Positions 21,006-21,119 of a DNA stretch of 21,119 bases are shown here, piece by piece. Source of the stretch: an uncultured Prevotellaceae bacterium (lineage in GTDB: Bacteria; Bacteroidota; Bacteroidia; Bacteroidales; Bacteroidaceae); the NCBI GenBank assembly GCA_946644025.1, contig CAMPCG010000014.1, positions 1 through 21,119 on the forward strand, in the 5' to 3' direction. Within the stretch, counting starts at the first letter, position 1; every line of letters starts with the position of its first letter. The notes under the pieces were generated by a model. It saw only the letters and a list, made by a program, of their open reading frames with translations, did no database searches and was not told where the DNA came from. The position numbers and the translations under genes were made by a program.

Positions 21006-21119
21006 AATATACAGCAGAGTTTTTGCTTCCGGGTTCTACAGGCAGTGCTCCCTTCTGTTGATGGGAAAGAGCCGTGGAAAAGTTGTCGTTGCCCGTATTT
21101 TAAATGTAGAAAGGGTAAG

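Noticed and set aside
1..21119. tRNA, rRNA, insertion sequence or transposase gene
   Set aside because: Read on both strands, nothing shows a tRNA cloverleaf, rRNA segments or a DDE/HUH transposase motif. The repeats here are all non-autonomous.

Overview
The window is a single-strand exopolysaccharide/capsule (or O-antigen) biosynthesis locus, most likely from a Bacteroidales bacterium and plausibly a GC-rich member of the Prevotellaceae. Three upstream regions carry Bacteroidales-type -7 boxes (TAnnTTTG), Shine-Dalgarno sites are largely absent, and the protein set is typical of Bacteroidetes surface-glycan loci. The genus is an inference; no rRNA or other marker gene is present. All 16 credible genes lie on the minus strand, so transcription runs from high to low coordinates.

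Layout in transcription order. (1) 20918-19950: a GT-D-like putative glycosyltransferase with its own promoter. (2) From a second, sequence-related promoter at ~19830: a GT2 glycosyltransferase, a hexapeptide acyltransferase, a putative GT-A transferase, a GT2, a GT4 and another GT2 (19780-14055). Then come a secreted parallel beta-helix protein, a Wzz-like chain-length protein, a Wzy-like polymerase, a Wzx-like flippase, a second hexapeptide acyltransferase, a WbsX/GH99-like protein and a heparinase II/III-family protein (14013-4827). Four-base ATGA overlaps and short gaps suggest one long operon. (3) A 225-bp gap with a candidate promoter, then wecC (UDP-ManNAc dehydrogenase), a WbuB-like GT4 and wecB (UDP-GlcNAc 2-epimerase), 4601-698. 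(4) Positions 1-697: no gene, but a dense nest of palindromes, tandem repeats and G-rich elements.

How it fits together: WecB and WecC would make UDP-ManNAc and then UDP-ManNAcA. The glycosyltransferases assemble a lipid-linked repeat unit, the acyltransferases decorate it, Wzx flips it, Wzy polymerises it and Wzz sets length. The heparinase-like and beta-helix proteins are candidates for cleaving or remodelling a uronate-containing polymer. No initiating sugar-phosphate transferase, Wza exporter or regulator of the UpxY type is in the window.

The most unusual signal is a family of GC-rich palindromic repeats that sits between genes and also inside genes without breaking the frame. A 117-bp element forms exactly codons 281-319 of wecB. 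A second 117-bp copy lies just upstream of wecB and a truncated copy ends 2 bp from its stop codon. Smaller related G/C-rich inserts lie in frame in the WbuB-like GT4 and in the heparinase-like gene, and form apparent C-terminal tails of two further genes. This resembles in principle the Rickettsia palindromic elements that insert into coding genes, but here in a surface-glycan operon.
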